A stretch of 64,000 nt of DNA from Palsa-504 sp963739135. GTDB lineage: Bacteria; Actinomycetota; Actinomycetes; Streptosporangiales; Streptosporangiaceae. The stretch spans positions 1 to 64,000 of the forward strand of contig CAVTZG010000011.1 in NCBI GenBank assembly GCA_963739135.1, in the 5' to 3' direction. Positions 29,287 to 35,943 of the stretch are shown here, piece after piece (position 1 is the stretch's first letter; every line of letters begins with the position of its first letter). Made by a program: the position numbers and the translations under genes. The notes beneath the pieces are model-generated. The model did not search any database and had not been told where the DNA came from. It worked only from the letters and a program-made list of their open reading frames with translations.

Positions 29287-29667
29287 CTACCACCGCACGG
29301 ACGCGCGGCTGCGGCGCCGTGATGCCGCCGGGGGATACAGCGGTCCTGCTCGCCCGGCCCTGCGGCGCGCCGCCAGCGTGGCGGCCGCGAACACCAGCAG
29401 GGCCACGACCAAGGTCATGACGATGCTCCCGGCCGCGAGAATGGACCCGACCGTCTCGTGCACGCCCTTCGGCCCCGGGGCCGCCGCCGCCTTGACCAGC
29501 GCGGCGCGGTTGCGCAGGTCGTCCCAGGCGACAACGATGCCGGCGACGACAGCGCCGGCAGCGAGGGAGCCTGCGAGACGCCGCCGCGCACTGGCGGTCG
29601 CGGCCCGGATCGCGGCGGCCTGCTGCCGGCGGCCCTGGCGCCGCCCGGACGGTTTCGTGATCTTCAT
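29287..29667 (-). CDS. small AICE membrane protein
   Basis: A protein of 126 residues: basic N-terminus, hydrophobic segments at about 34-50 and 74-97, and an Arg-rich end. It lies between two other membrane-protein genes with only a few bases on each side, so it is in the same operon as the translocase. No catalytic motif. By position it may be part of the transfer apparatus (Spd-like), which is inference. Confidence 0.65.
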   Translation of the reverse strand: MKITKPSGRRQGRRQQAAAIRAATASARRRLAGSLAAGAVVAGIVVAWDDLRNRAALVKAAAAPGPKGVHETVGSILAAGSIVMTLVVALLVFAAATLAARRRAGRAGPLYPPAASRRRSRASVRW

Positions 29668-29694
29668 GTGGTTCTTCTCCTTTTCAGCCGGGCC

Positions 29695-29889
29695 TTAGTG
29701 CCCGAACAACACGGGAATGCGGGACAGGAAGCTGCTGATCTGCGGGCCGAAGATGTACACGGCGAGGTAGAAGCCGATCCCCAGGACCACCAGCGCGTGC
29801 CAGACCTTCAGGCCGGCAAACTTGTACATCACCCACAGCACGGCGCCGATGATCACCAGCGCCACGATGTGGTCCTTGCTCCACAGCAC
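29695..29889 (-). CDS. 64-residue double-spanning membrane protein
   Basis: Starts at GTG 29889, with AAAGGAGG seven to eight bases upstream; a longer open frame reaches into the upstream gene's antisense and is rejected. Nearly the whole chain is hydrophobic: one segment about residues 8-24, a short polar turn (KFAGLKVW), a second about 31-47. It lies directly downstream of the wall-hydrolase pair, so a holin-like or spread (Spd) role in opening the envelope during transfer is possible but unproven. Confidence 0.6.
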   Translation of the reverse strand: MLWSKDHIVALVIIGAVLWVMYKFAGLKVWHALVVLGIGFYLAVYIFGPQISSFLSRIPVLFGH

Positions 29890-29915
29890 TACGGGCCTCC
29901 TTTCTGCGAGCTGGC

Positions 29916-30338
29916 TCAGTACCAGCTGTCTGCTTCCTCGTGCGCCCACGCGCCGCACGGCGTGCCGTACGTGGACGCGATATAGGCCAGCCCCCAGCGG
30001 ATCTGGGTGGCCGGGTCGGTCATGTAGTCGGCGCCGGCGGAGGCCATCCTGGAAGCCGGCAGCGCCTGCGGGATGCCGTAGGCGCCGGAGCCCTGGGTGT
30101 TCCAGACCATCTGCCAGCCGCTCTCGCGGGTCCACAGTTCGTCCAGGCAGGTCCACTGCGGGCCGCTGCCCCACCCGTAGCCGCTGGCGAGCTGCTGGCC
30201 CTGGGCCACGTTGGAGTCCGCCGAGGTCAGGGTCGCGCCGCCGCCGCCGCCGTGACCGGCTGCCAGCAGCAGCAGGCCGGCGGCGACCGCCGACAAGACG
30301 AACTTCTCGTTCCGGCCCAGACGGCGGCGGCGCATCAT
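29916..30338 (-). CDS. secreted lytic-transglycosylase-like wall hydrolase
   Basis: A protein of 140 residues starting at ATG 30338, overlapping the upstream NlpC gene by 4 nt. Arg-rich n-region then a hydrophobic segment (FVLSAVAAGLLLLAAG) gives a signal peptide or anchor. The body contains LDELWTRESGWQMVWNTQGSGAYGIPQALP, the conserved Glu-Ser-Gly-W and GAYGIPQ pattern of SLT/resuscitation-type transglycosylases, with catalytic Glu in RESGW. It would cleave peptidoglycan glycan strands, in partnership with the endopeptidase upstream. Confidence 0.8.
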   Translation of the reverse strand: MMRRRRLGRNEKFVLSAVAAGLLLLAAGHGGGGGATLTSADSNVAQGQQLASGYGWGSGPQWTCLDELWTRESGWQMVWNTQGSGAYGIPQALPASRMASAGADYMTDPATQIRWGLAYIASTYGTPCGAWAHEEADSWY

Positions 30339-30859
30339 GATGACCCCGCGTCCGGGTCGGTGAACCCGATGACCTCGCTGAGGCCCTCGAGGGACGCCGA
30401 CGGGCCGTACGTGGCGTAGCCGACCGGGACCCCGGTGGCGTAGGCGTCGATCATGAGGTCCTTCGCCGGGTCGACGACGATCCCGACATGCCCGGGGCTC
30501 GTCCAGGTGCCGTCCGCGCCGGGGAAGAACACCAGGTCCCCGGCCTCCGGGGTACCGACCTGCGGACCCGCTGCCCACTGTTCGGCGGCCGTACGCGGGA
30601 TGCTGACCCCGGCCGCCTCGTACGCCTCCATGGCCAGGCCCGAGCAGTCGAACGCGTCCGGGCCGGTGCCCCCCCACAGGTAGGGCTTGCCGAGCTGCTC
30701 CTGGGCGTAGGCGATGGCTTCCGCGGCAGCCTTGCCCGGTGCACCAGGCGTGGCCGCCGAGCCGTGCCCGGAGATGACGGCCAGGCCGAGGCCCACGGCC
30801 ACGGCGGACACGACGAACCGCCTGTCCACGCGGGACCGGCGGCGCATACGGTAGGCCAA
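30335..30859 (-). CDS. secreted NlpC/P60 peptidoglycan endopeptidase
   Basis: A protein of 174 residues. N-terminal basic stretch plus hydrophobic segment (FVVSAVAVGLGLAV) acts as signal/anchor. The NlpC/P60 triad is visible: Cys in AFDCSGLAMEAY and His in SPGHVGIVVD, with the usual AGDLVFF between. It would cut stem peptides. It has the same leader architecture as the transglycosylase that overlaps its end; together they form a wall-opening pair like those of conjugative elements. Confidence 0.85.
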   Translation of the reverse strand: MAYRMRRRSRVDRRFVVSAVAVGLGLAVISGHGSAATPGAPGKAAAEAIAYAQEQLGKPYLWGGTGPDAFDCSGLAMEAYEAAGVSIPRTAAEQWAAGPQVGTPEAGDLVFFPGADGTWTSPGHVGIVVDPAKDLMIDAYATGVPVGYATYGPSASLEGLSEVIGFTDPDAGSS

Positions 30860-30941
30860 GACGGGCCTCCTTCGGGGGGCTAGTCGGTGACCCCGGCTGG
30901 TGGTCTTCTTGGCAGTTGGCGCCAGGCCGGGGAGCTTCGGT

Positions 30942-31811
30942 TCAGGTGGCGGCCATAGCCGCCGTCAGGTGGTTGTGCAGGTCGCTGGCGGCGTCGTAGC
31001 CGACCGGCCAGTCACGCTTGATCTGGCGTTTCGACGGGACGCGCCCGCTGGCCAGGTCGGCGGCGTAGAACTCGGCCAGCCGCTCCGGGGTCGCCGGTCC
31101 TGGCTGCTTTCCCGGGGTCACCTGGGAGCGCTCCGGGATGGCGGGGACGGCCTCCAGGACCGGGCGCGGGATCACCTCGGGTGCGGTCTCGGGGGTCGCC
31201 CCCGGGACCGGGCGGTCCTGTACCGACCCCGGGAGCGGCGCCGCGTTCAGCACCATCCGGCGCACGCCCGTAGCCGTCTCGGCCGGCGCCAAGGTGAACC
31301 GCAGCGAGTACAGCAGGACGGCCCCGGTGAGCCTCGCCGCGGCCAGCACGACCCGGCCCAGCGTGGTCCAGGCTGAGTCCTCGGCGATCCCCAGGCCGTG
31401 CCTGCGGACCACCGAGACGACCTGGTCGGTGCACACGGCGAACACCGCGGGGGGCATCACGTACACCGCCACCGACCGGAACGAGGACACGTCGGCGGCA
31501 AGATAGTTCATCCCGGCCGACAGGCCCGCGAAGACGACCACCAGCAGCCGGGCCACCTTCGCCGGCTGTCCCGCGCAGGCCATCCCGAGCGCCAGCAGGG
31601 AGCACACCACCATGGCCACGTCCGCGATCAGTGCCTCGATCAGCGCGGGCGCATCCTGGTGCTTGACCGCGTACATGAAGGTGAACTGGGCGCGGAAGGA
31701 CACGTAGAAGGTGGCCGCCGCCAGCACCGCCAGGCCCGCGGCTGCCGTCCAGATCAGCCGAGTGCCGGGGCGGTGGGCGGCCTCGGCCAGCCAGGGTCTC
31801 AGAGACTGCAT
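30942..31811 (-). CDS. DUF2637 membrane protein with C-terminal recognition-like domain
   Basis: A protein of 289 residues: four or five membrane segments within residues about 18-185 (FYVSFRAQFTFMYAV, DVAMVVCSLLALGM, LLVVVFAGLSAGMNYL), a Pro-rich linker, and a C-terminal helical domain (ERLAEFYAADLASGRVPSKRQIKRDW) resembling a helix-turn-helix. DUF2637 proteins are frequent in actinomycete conjugative elements and plasmids near spread genes. ATG 31811 overlaps the upstream stop by one base (TAATG). Confidence 0.75.
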   Translation of the reverse strand: MQSLRPWLAEAAHRPGTRLIWTAAAGLAVLAAATFYVSFRAQFTFMYAVKHQDAPALIEALIADVAMVVCSLLALGMACAGQPAKVARLLVVVFAGLSAGMNYLAADVSSFRSVAVYVMPPAVFAVCTDQVVSVVRRHGLGIAEDSAWTTLGRVVLAAARLTGAVLLYSLRFTLAPAETATGVRRMVLNAAPLPGSVQDRPVPGATPETAPEVIPRPVLEAVPAIPERSQVTPGKQPGPATPERLAEFYAADLASGRVPSKRQIKRDWPVGYDAASDLHNHLTAAMAAT

Positions 31812-32071
31812 TACCGTTCCCTCCGGGAATCAGGGCGGCGCACGCGGCGCCAGCCCGCTGCGAAGATGCACGCGAAGTAGATGAACGCGACCAGGGCGAA
31901 CAGCTCCCAGCCGTTCCCGAACGGCGCCGCCGCCAGTGCCAGGTAGGCCGCCAGCGGGTGACGGGCCTGCAGGCGCGGGAACGTCACCGGACCCGGGTCC
32001 TGGCTCGCGATCGCCGCAACGGCTCCGAAGCTGAGAACGGTGCCGGCGGCCAGGGCAGCGCGGATGCTCAC
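31811..32071 (-). CDS. small two-span membrane protein
   Basis: A protein of 86 residues from GTG 32071, which overlaps the previous gene's stop by 4 nt. Hydrophobic segments at about 4-20 (ALAAGTVLSFGAVAAIA) and 50-68 (LFALVAFIYFACIFAAGW) and a basic tail. Sandwiched by overlapping neighbours, so translationally coupled to the DUF2637 gene; a partner of that membrane protein is a reasonable guess. Confidence 0.65.
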   Translation of the reverse strand: MSIRAALAAGTVLSFGAVAAIASQDPGPVTFPRLQARHPLAAYLALAAAPFGNGWELFALVAFIYFACIFAAGWRRVRRPDSRRER

Positions 32072-32337
32072 CGGGCACCCCCGAGGCTGAACAGCGGCTC
32101 GTGCTGAGTGTCGGTGACGAGTTCGGCGCGGTAGATGTGCAGCCCGTTCGCCCGGGCATCCTCGAGCCAGGACCCGGCCATCTCGCGCGTGTTGTCGATC
32201 GCCTCCTGCTTCCCGGCGCCGTGGTTGGCGCCCTGGCAGATGCAGTGGCACTCCGGACCCCAGGCGTTGTAGCACTTGGCATCGCACCGGCCAGCACAGC
32301 CGTCGCCGGTGTAGACGGCAATCAGGGCGGTCATCAC
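32068..32337 (-). CDS. small Cys-rich AICE protein
   Basis: A protein of 89 residues with a tight cysteine cluster at residues 14-34 (CAGRCDAKCYNAWGPEC then CIC), followed by NHGAGKQEAIDNTREM. Five to six Cys in 21 residues suggests a zinc or iron-sulfur fold. The remaining half is an ordinary alpha/beta-looking stretch (GLHIYRAELVTD). Overlaps both neighbours by 4 nt. Likely a conserved cargo protein of this element type; function unknown. Confidence 0.65.
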   Translation of the reverse strand: MMTALIAVYTGDGCAGRCDAKCYNAWGPECHCICQGANHGAGKQEAIDNTREMAGSWLEDARANGLHIYRAELVTDTQHEPLFSLGGAR

Positions 32338-32564
32338 GACGCGCCTCCCGGCGGGAGCGCCCGGCGCCGACCGCGCGGCCGTGGCTCGGTCGTGCTGCCG
32401 GCGTGCACCGGCGGCGCGATCCGCGCCTCGACGTAGACGCGGACGAGCACTGACGCTCCGCGGTCCGGGTAGGGCGCCGAGAGGGCCAGCACCTCGACGA
32501 TGCCGGCCAGGCGCTCAGCGACCTCCCGGCACTCCTCCTCGGTGCCATGCAGGCGAATCTTCAC
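32334..32564 (-). CDS. small AICE protein, paralog of the 34224 gene
   Basis: A protein of 76 residues from GTG 32564. The core VKIRLHGTEEECREVAERL...LALSAPYPDRGASVLVRVYVEARI matches position by position the protein at 34224-34460 (VKVRLGGT..., SQPYPDAGSSGLVRVYVKVRL). The pattern suggests a small ferredoxin-like fold. The two copies are about 1.7 kb apart in the same operon. Function unknown. Confidence 0.65.
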   Translation of the reverse strand: MKIRLHGTEEECREVAERLAGIVEVLALSAPYPDRGASVLVRVYVEARIAPPVHAGSTTEPRPRGRRRALPPGGAS

Positions 32565-32809
32565 CGTGGGCCTCCTGGGGGCTGGCTGGCCTGCATCAGC
32601 CGGTGCAGGACGGTGCACAGGCGGCGAATGTCGGCATGGGTGAGGACCAGGGACCGCGGCGCGGCTGCGGACCCGTCGCCGGCCAGCCAGACCCGGATCA
32701 GGCCCAGGTGGCCCTGCTCCGGGGCGGCCTCGAGGTGGCCGCGCTGGGACGGGGGGACATGCCAGGTGATCGGCTCGGGATCGAACCTGATCCTGTTGCT
32801 GGTCACCAT
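32561..32809 (-). CDS. small hypothetical AICE protein
   Basis: A protein of 82 residues overlapping both neighbours (4-7 nt). A beta-rich first half (RIRFDPEPITWHVPP, LGLIRVWLAG) is followed by a helix (HADIRRLCTVLHRLMQ). No recognised motif. Codon use and coupling to neighbours support that it is expressed. Confidence 0.55.
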   Translation of the reverse strand: MVTSNRIRFDPEPITWHVPPSQRGHLEAAPEQGHLGLIRVWLAGDGSAAAPRSLVLTHADIRRLCTVLHRLMQASQPPGGPR

Positions 32810-33210
32810 GGCTCCTCGGGCCTTTCGAGCGCGAACTCCTCGCGGTTGTATTCGCCGACGCCGCGCTCATCGGGCTCGTCCTCGTCGGTCCCGCAATACG
32901 GGCACTGGCAGTCGCGCCCGTGGCGGTCGTATCCGGACTCGGCGAGGTCGGCAGCAGCCAGGTCCGCCTCAAGCTGGAGCTGCCGGGCCTGCGGGGTCTG
33001 CTTCTCTAGGTCGCCGATCCGATTGAGCGCGTCGTCGAGCTGGCGGCGCAGCTCGGCCACCTCATCCCGCAGGCACGTGATCCCCTGCTGCGCGGTCTTG
33101 TCGTCGGTCTCCAGGTCGTAGTGCCGGTGGTACTTCTCGGCATAGTCACCGTCGTGGTCGTGGCGGTCCTCCGCGTACTCGCCGCGGTGATCGTGGTCGT
33201 TCCAGGTCAT
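32803..33210 (-). CDS. hypothetical coiled-coil protein with CxCPYC motif
   Basis: A protein of 135 residues. The His/Asp-rich start (MTWNDHDHRGEYAEDRHDHD) could bind metal, a central heptad region follows (CLRDEVAELRRQLDDALNRI), then CQCPYCGTDEDE, a zinc-knuckle-like triplet of cysteines, and an acidic end. Possibly a nucleic-acid- or protein-binding accessory factor. No family recognised. It overlaps the next gene in the operon by 7 bp. Confidence 0.6.
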   Translation of the reverse strand: MTWNDHDHRGEYAEDRHDHDGDYAEKYHRHYDLETDDKTAQQGITCLRDEVAELRRQLDDALNRIGDLEKQTPQARQLQLEADLAAADLAESGYDRHGRDCQCPYCGTDEDEPDERGVGEYNREEFALERPEEPW

Positions 33211-33500
33211 GTCTGCCGCCTCCTGCCGCGGTCGCTGCGGACGGTCATCGGGGGAAGGTTGACCTGGGGAGCCAGGCGCCGCCAGTAGACCGGCTTGCCG
33301 CCCGGGGGCGTGATCTTCTCCACGTCGCCGGAGGCCGCGAGCCGGGTCAGCACGGTGTAGACCAGCTGGCCGTGACGGCGGCCGTACCCGGTGTGCCGCT
33401 CGACGTCCGGGGTCGATATCGGCATCGGGGCCGCCTCGGCCAGCGCGGCGAGGACCTGGTCGGCGACGTGGGTCCTGAACGGGTCCGGGCGGGCGGTCAT
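33207..33500 (-). CDS. winged-helix DNA-binding protein (small)
   Basis: A protein of 97 residues from ATG 33500. The sequence DQVLAALAEAAPMPISTPDVERHTGY, LVYTVLTRLAASGDVEKI and PVYWRRL is a classical winged-helix layout (three helices and a wing). It could regulate the operon or bind the CGAACG array, but the sequence alone does not tell. It overlaps the preceding stop by 4 nt. Confidence 0.65.
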   Translation of the reverse strand: MTARPDPFRTHVADQVLAALAEAAPMPISTPDVERHTGYGRRHGQLVYTVLTRLAASGDVEKITPPGGKPVYWRRLAPQVNLPPMTVRSDRGRRRQT

Positions 33501-34030
33501 GGCTGGCCTCCGCTCGCGTCCGCGGCCCTTAGCGCCGCGGCGTGCTCCTCGTCGCCCATGCCGATGGTGCCGCCGGGGAAGTCCTGCCGGAGACGGTGCT
33601 GTCCTTCGGCCCACTCCCGGTAAGCGGCCCTGGCCTCGTCGGCCGAGGTCCCGGTGGCGGCAGCGATCTGGTCCCAGCTAGCACCGGCCTTGACAGCCTT
33701 GTCGACCTGCGACGGGTGCCGGTAGTACCGGGCGATCCGCTCGCCGAGCGCCAGTATCTCCAGGTGCTCGGCGACGGTCAGCGGCGGGAACTTCTCCTCA
33801 TTGACGTGCTGGTTCGGCTCGTAGGTACCGCGGGCCTTCCCGATGGCGATGGCGCCGGCCAGGGCGTCATGCTGGGCCAGCACCTGGTAGCGGTCGATCT
33901 GGTCCGTGATGCTGCGGGTGCTGGCCTCGTGGTACGTGACCGGCCGCTTCGCCGCCTCCTCGGCCTCGTGCTCACGCCACGCCTCGGTGATCTCGTTGAC
34001 GAGGCTGGCGGTCTCATCCGCGTCGGTCAT
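33497..34030 (-). CDS. hypothetical AICE protein with helix-turn-helix-like C-terminus
   Basis: A protein of 177 residues; ATG 34030 has GAGGAG at good spacing, so the longer frame is rejected. Acidic helical N-terminus (LVNEITEAWREHEAEEAAK), central EHLEILALGERIARYYRHPSQVD, then VKAGASWDQIAAATGTSADEARAAYREW, which reads as a helix-turn-helix of the sigma-4/HTH type often found in small actinobacterial proteins. May bind DNA. Coupled to both neighbours. Confidence 0.65.
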   Translation of the reverse strand: MTDADETASLVNEITEAWREHEAEEAAKRPVTYHEASTRSITDQIDRYQVLAQHDALAGAIAIGKARGTYEPNQHVNEEKFPPLTVAEHLEILALGERIARYYRHPSQVDKAVKAGASWDQIAAATGTSADEARAAYREWAEGQHRLRQDFPGGTIGMGDEEHAAALRAADASGGQP

Positions 34031-34227
34031 GCTGATCTCCTCCTCAGGGTGCCCCGCCAGGCGTGGGCCCTGTTCTCCGCAGCTAGGCAGGCCGGGCACG
34101 GCTTCTCACCGCGGCGGCGGTGCCGCATCGCGTGGGCCTCGGTACCGTGCGGGCGGATATCGGACCGCTCGCCCGGGCGGCGGTCCCAGTTCGGAACGAG
34201 GCCGAGGGCCTCGGTCGGGGCGGTCAC
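34027..34227 (-). CDS. 66-residue CxxC protein
   Basis: Basic small protein with HRRRGEKPCPACLAAENRAH, a CPAC pair preceded by a basic helix. Similar R-R-G-E-x-P-C-x-x-C proteins are common in actinophage and actinomycete mobile elements. Two Cys plus neighbouring His could bind zinc. Overlaps neighbours by 4 nt on each side. Confidence 0.6.
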   Translation of the reverse strand: MTAPTEALGLVPNWDRRPGERSDIRPHGTEAHAMRHRRRGEKPCPACLAAENRAHAWRGTLRRRSA

Positions 34228-34460
34228 CGCGGGCCTCCCGCCGGGGCGGCGGGCGGCGGCGCCGGACGCAGGTCCAGCCGGACCTTGACGTAGACCCTCA
34301 CCAGGCCCGAGCTGCCTGCATCCGGATACGGCTGCGACACCGACGTCACGTAGAACAGCCGGTGCAGGCGCCCGGCGGCTTCGGCGCAGCCGCGCATCGT
34401 CCCGCCCAGGCGCACTTTGACCACGGCACCCGGCGGCGGCTGGTCACTCCGGGCGCTCAC
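34224..34460 (-). CDS. small AICE protein, paralog of the 32334 gene
   Basis: A protein of 78 residues sharing the VKVRLGGT...AGRLHRL...PYPDAGSSGLVRVYVKVRL layout with the 32334-32564 product. The extra N-terminal ten residues and Pro-rich tail differ. The pair indicates duplication inside the element. Function unknown. Confidence 0.65.
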   Translation of the reverse strand: MSARSDQPPPGAVVKVRLGGTMRGCAEAAGRLHRLFYVTSVSQPYPDAGSSGLVRVYVKVRLDLRPAPPPAAPAGGPR

Positions 34461-34735
34461 GGCCGACGACCTCCTCCGGCTGCGCGGCCGGACTCATAAG
34501 CCCTGGTAATCCAGCCAGCGACCACGACCACGGTGGACGGCTCCCAGATTGAGAGCCATTGGACGATCCGGTCGTCGTACTGGCCCATAGCCACGCCTGC
34601 GGCTTCACACACCCGGTCGAGCAGCCTGCGGTTCTCCGCCGCCTTGAGCGGCAGCAGGCCCGGGTCCGCGGCTTTCTGCGCAGCGGCACGTGCCTGCGCC
34701 TCCGTCTCGAACGGCCCCAGCGGCTCGCCCGTCAT
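34457..34735 (-). CDS. small hypothetical AICE protein
   Basis: A protein of 92 residues, helical, with AENRRLLDRVCEAAGVAMGQYDDRIVQWL and STVVVVAGWITRAYESG. The second part is moderately hydrophobic but ends in RAYESG like a soluble helix. Overlaps both neighbours by 4 nt. No family recognised. Confidence 0.55.
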   Translation of the reverse strand: MTGEPLGPFETEAQARAAAQKAADPGLLPLKAAENRRLLDRVCEAAGVAMGQYDDRIVQWLSIWEPSTVVVVAGWITRAYESGRAAGGGRRP

Positions 34736-35028
34736 GCCGCACCGCCTCCCCCGGGAGGTTCCGGCAGGACGTCGGCCAGCTCAGCGGCCAGGACCTCGTA
34801 GGCGTTTGCGAGCTCCAGGTCGGCGGCGTGCTCCTCGCATCTGCCCTGGGAAGCGTTCTCACAGCGGCGGCACCACTGGTCCACGCGCCGGCGCCGCCAG
34901 CTCACCGCGTCGCTGAGGGCTTGCATGATGGTGATCACGTCCGTCTTGGTGAACTCGGCCTTCGCCCCAGGCGCCCGGATCGTGATGACCAGCGGCTCGT
35001 GCCGGCCGCGGTGCTCACGGCGGGCCAT
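34732..35028 (-). CDS. small hypothetical AICE protein
   Basis: A protein of 98 residues. Starts with a basic strand (RHEPLVITIRAPG), then a helix (DVITIMQALSDAVSW) and a Cys segment (WCRRCENASQGRC) that could bind zinc, then an acidic helix. Shares its boundary base with the 35028 gene. Function unknown. Confidence 0.55.
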   Translation of the reverse strand: MARREHRGRHEPLVITIRAPGAKAEFTKTDVITIMQALSDAVSWRRRRVDQWCRRCENASQGRCEEHAADLELANAYEVLAAELADVLPEPPGGGGAA

Positions 35029-35216
35029 CAGATGCCCGCCTCAAGCTCGGCCGCAGCCCCCGGGCGCCGGAGGTAAGCGGCGAACACCGCTTCCTCCAGC
35101 TCGGCCGCGCGCTCGACGTCAGCGGCGCTGGCCGAGGGATCGGCGATCGCGGCCGCGGTCCTGGCCGTCGCGGCGTCCAGGTCAGCCCTGGTCGGCAGCC
35201 ACACGCGGGCGCTCAC
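35028..35216 (-). CDS. 62-residue hypothetical AICE protein
   Basis: Starts at GTG 35216, overlapping the previous gene's stop by 4 nt. The whole chain is two amphipathic helices (ADLDAATARTAAAIAD, AADVERAAELEEAVFAAYL). Nothing further can be inferred. Confidence 0.5.
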   Translation of the reverse strand: MSARVWLPTRADLDAATARTAAAIADPSASAADVERAAELEEAVFAAYLRRPGAAAELEAGI

Positions 35217-35488
35217 CGGGCACCGTCCGCGGGCTGGCCGTAGACGAGCGTGGCGCTGGTGAACGGGCCGAGCGGTTGCAGGACCGCGATGAGCTCGGCC
35301 CCGCTGATCAGCCCGCGGCGCATGGCCCTGGCGAAGCGGGCGACGTGGTAGCCCTCCTCGCCTGCCGGGCTGGGCACGCACGGGCCGCCTGGCTCCTTCC
35401 AGCACTCGCCGCAGCGGGCCATGGGGACCGCCGCGAGGATCTCCGGAAGCGAACGTGCCGCCGGCGTCGGCGGTGCTGTTACCTTCAT
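35213..35488 (-). CDS. first gene of the AICE operon: small Cys-containing protein
   Basis: A protein of 91 residues from ATG 35488, with AGGAG seven bases upstream; the frame extends upstream without a better start. Contains ARCGECWKEPGGPC, then GYHVARFARAMRRGLIS, a pattern seen in small proteins of actinomycete integrative elements (C-x2-C plus H-V-x-R). It is nearest the tRNA end. Between it and the tRNA (35489-35752) are a short repeat (GGCCACGCAA twice) and the tRNA terminator, probably with the operon promoter. Confidence 0.6.
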   Translation of the reverse strand: MKVTAPPTPAARSLPEILAAVPMARCGECWKEPGGPCVPSPAGEEGYHVARFARAMRRGLISGAELIAVLQPLGPFTSATLVYGQPADGAR

Positions 35489-35693
35489 CTGAAGGCTCCT
35501 CTCTCGTGATAGCGGGAGTGGTTCCGAGGCCAGCCGCTGGTGTTCGCCGCACCACGGCTGGCCGTTCTTGGTCATGGCAGCCCGGACCCGGGGGCGGGCA
35601 TAGCTGAGGCCCGCGCGTCGGCGCGGGTGAGAAAAGGGATTGAGGTAAGGCCTGATGACGGCGATGGCCACGCAAGGGCCACGCAACGGGCCT

Positions 35694-35748
35694 GGAAAGC
35701 AGAAAGCAGCAGTCCGCCGAGACTGAACGTTCGGGCGTAACTGCTGCT
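35694..35748 (-). terminator. probable terminator of tRNA-Ser(GCU)
   Basis: Reading leftward from the tRNA, AGCAGCAGT (complement of 35740-35748) pairs with ACTGCTGCT (complement of 35705-35713) with a 26-base loop, followed by TTCTGCTTT. It begins 5 bases beyond the CCA. The AICE promoter must lie inside or beyond it. Confidence 0.5.
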
Positions 35749-35752
35749 CAGG

Positions 35753-35844
35753 TGGCGGAGGATCGGGGATTTGAACCCCGGAGGGTGTTGCCACCCAACC
35801 GCATTAGCAGTGCGGCGCCATAGACCGGACTAGGCGAATCCTCC
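35753..35844 (-). tRNA. tRNA-Ser (anticodon GCU)
   Basis: Reverse strand: acceptor GGAGGAT pairs with ATCCTCC, anticodon loop CTGCTAA gives GCU, there is a long variable arm (GGGTGGCAACACCC) as in type II serine tRNAs, a GGTTCAAAT T-loop, and an encoded CCA. The accessory element starts right after its 3' end, the usual integration target of AICEs. I found no second copy of the 3' end in the window. Confidence 0.96.
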
Positions 35845-35943
35845 ACCCGCATCAGTGGTGCGGTGGGCCATAGCGTACCGGTAGTCACCCTGGCCGGGCA
35901 AAGCATTCGGGCAGGCCCGGCCAGGCAGTCTGGCCAGGCCGCG

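Noticed and set aside
35753..35844. Second copy of the tRNA-Ser 3' end as the other attachment site
   Set aside because: By eye I found no matching GGATTTGAACCCC-type repeat at 19-25 kb or elsewhere; it may lie outside the window or have decayed.
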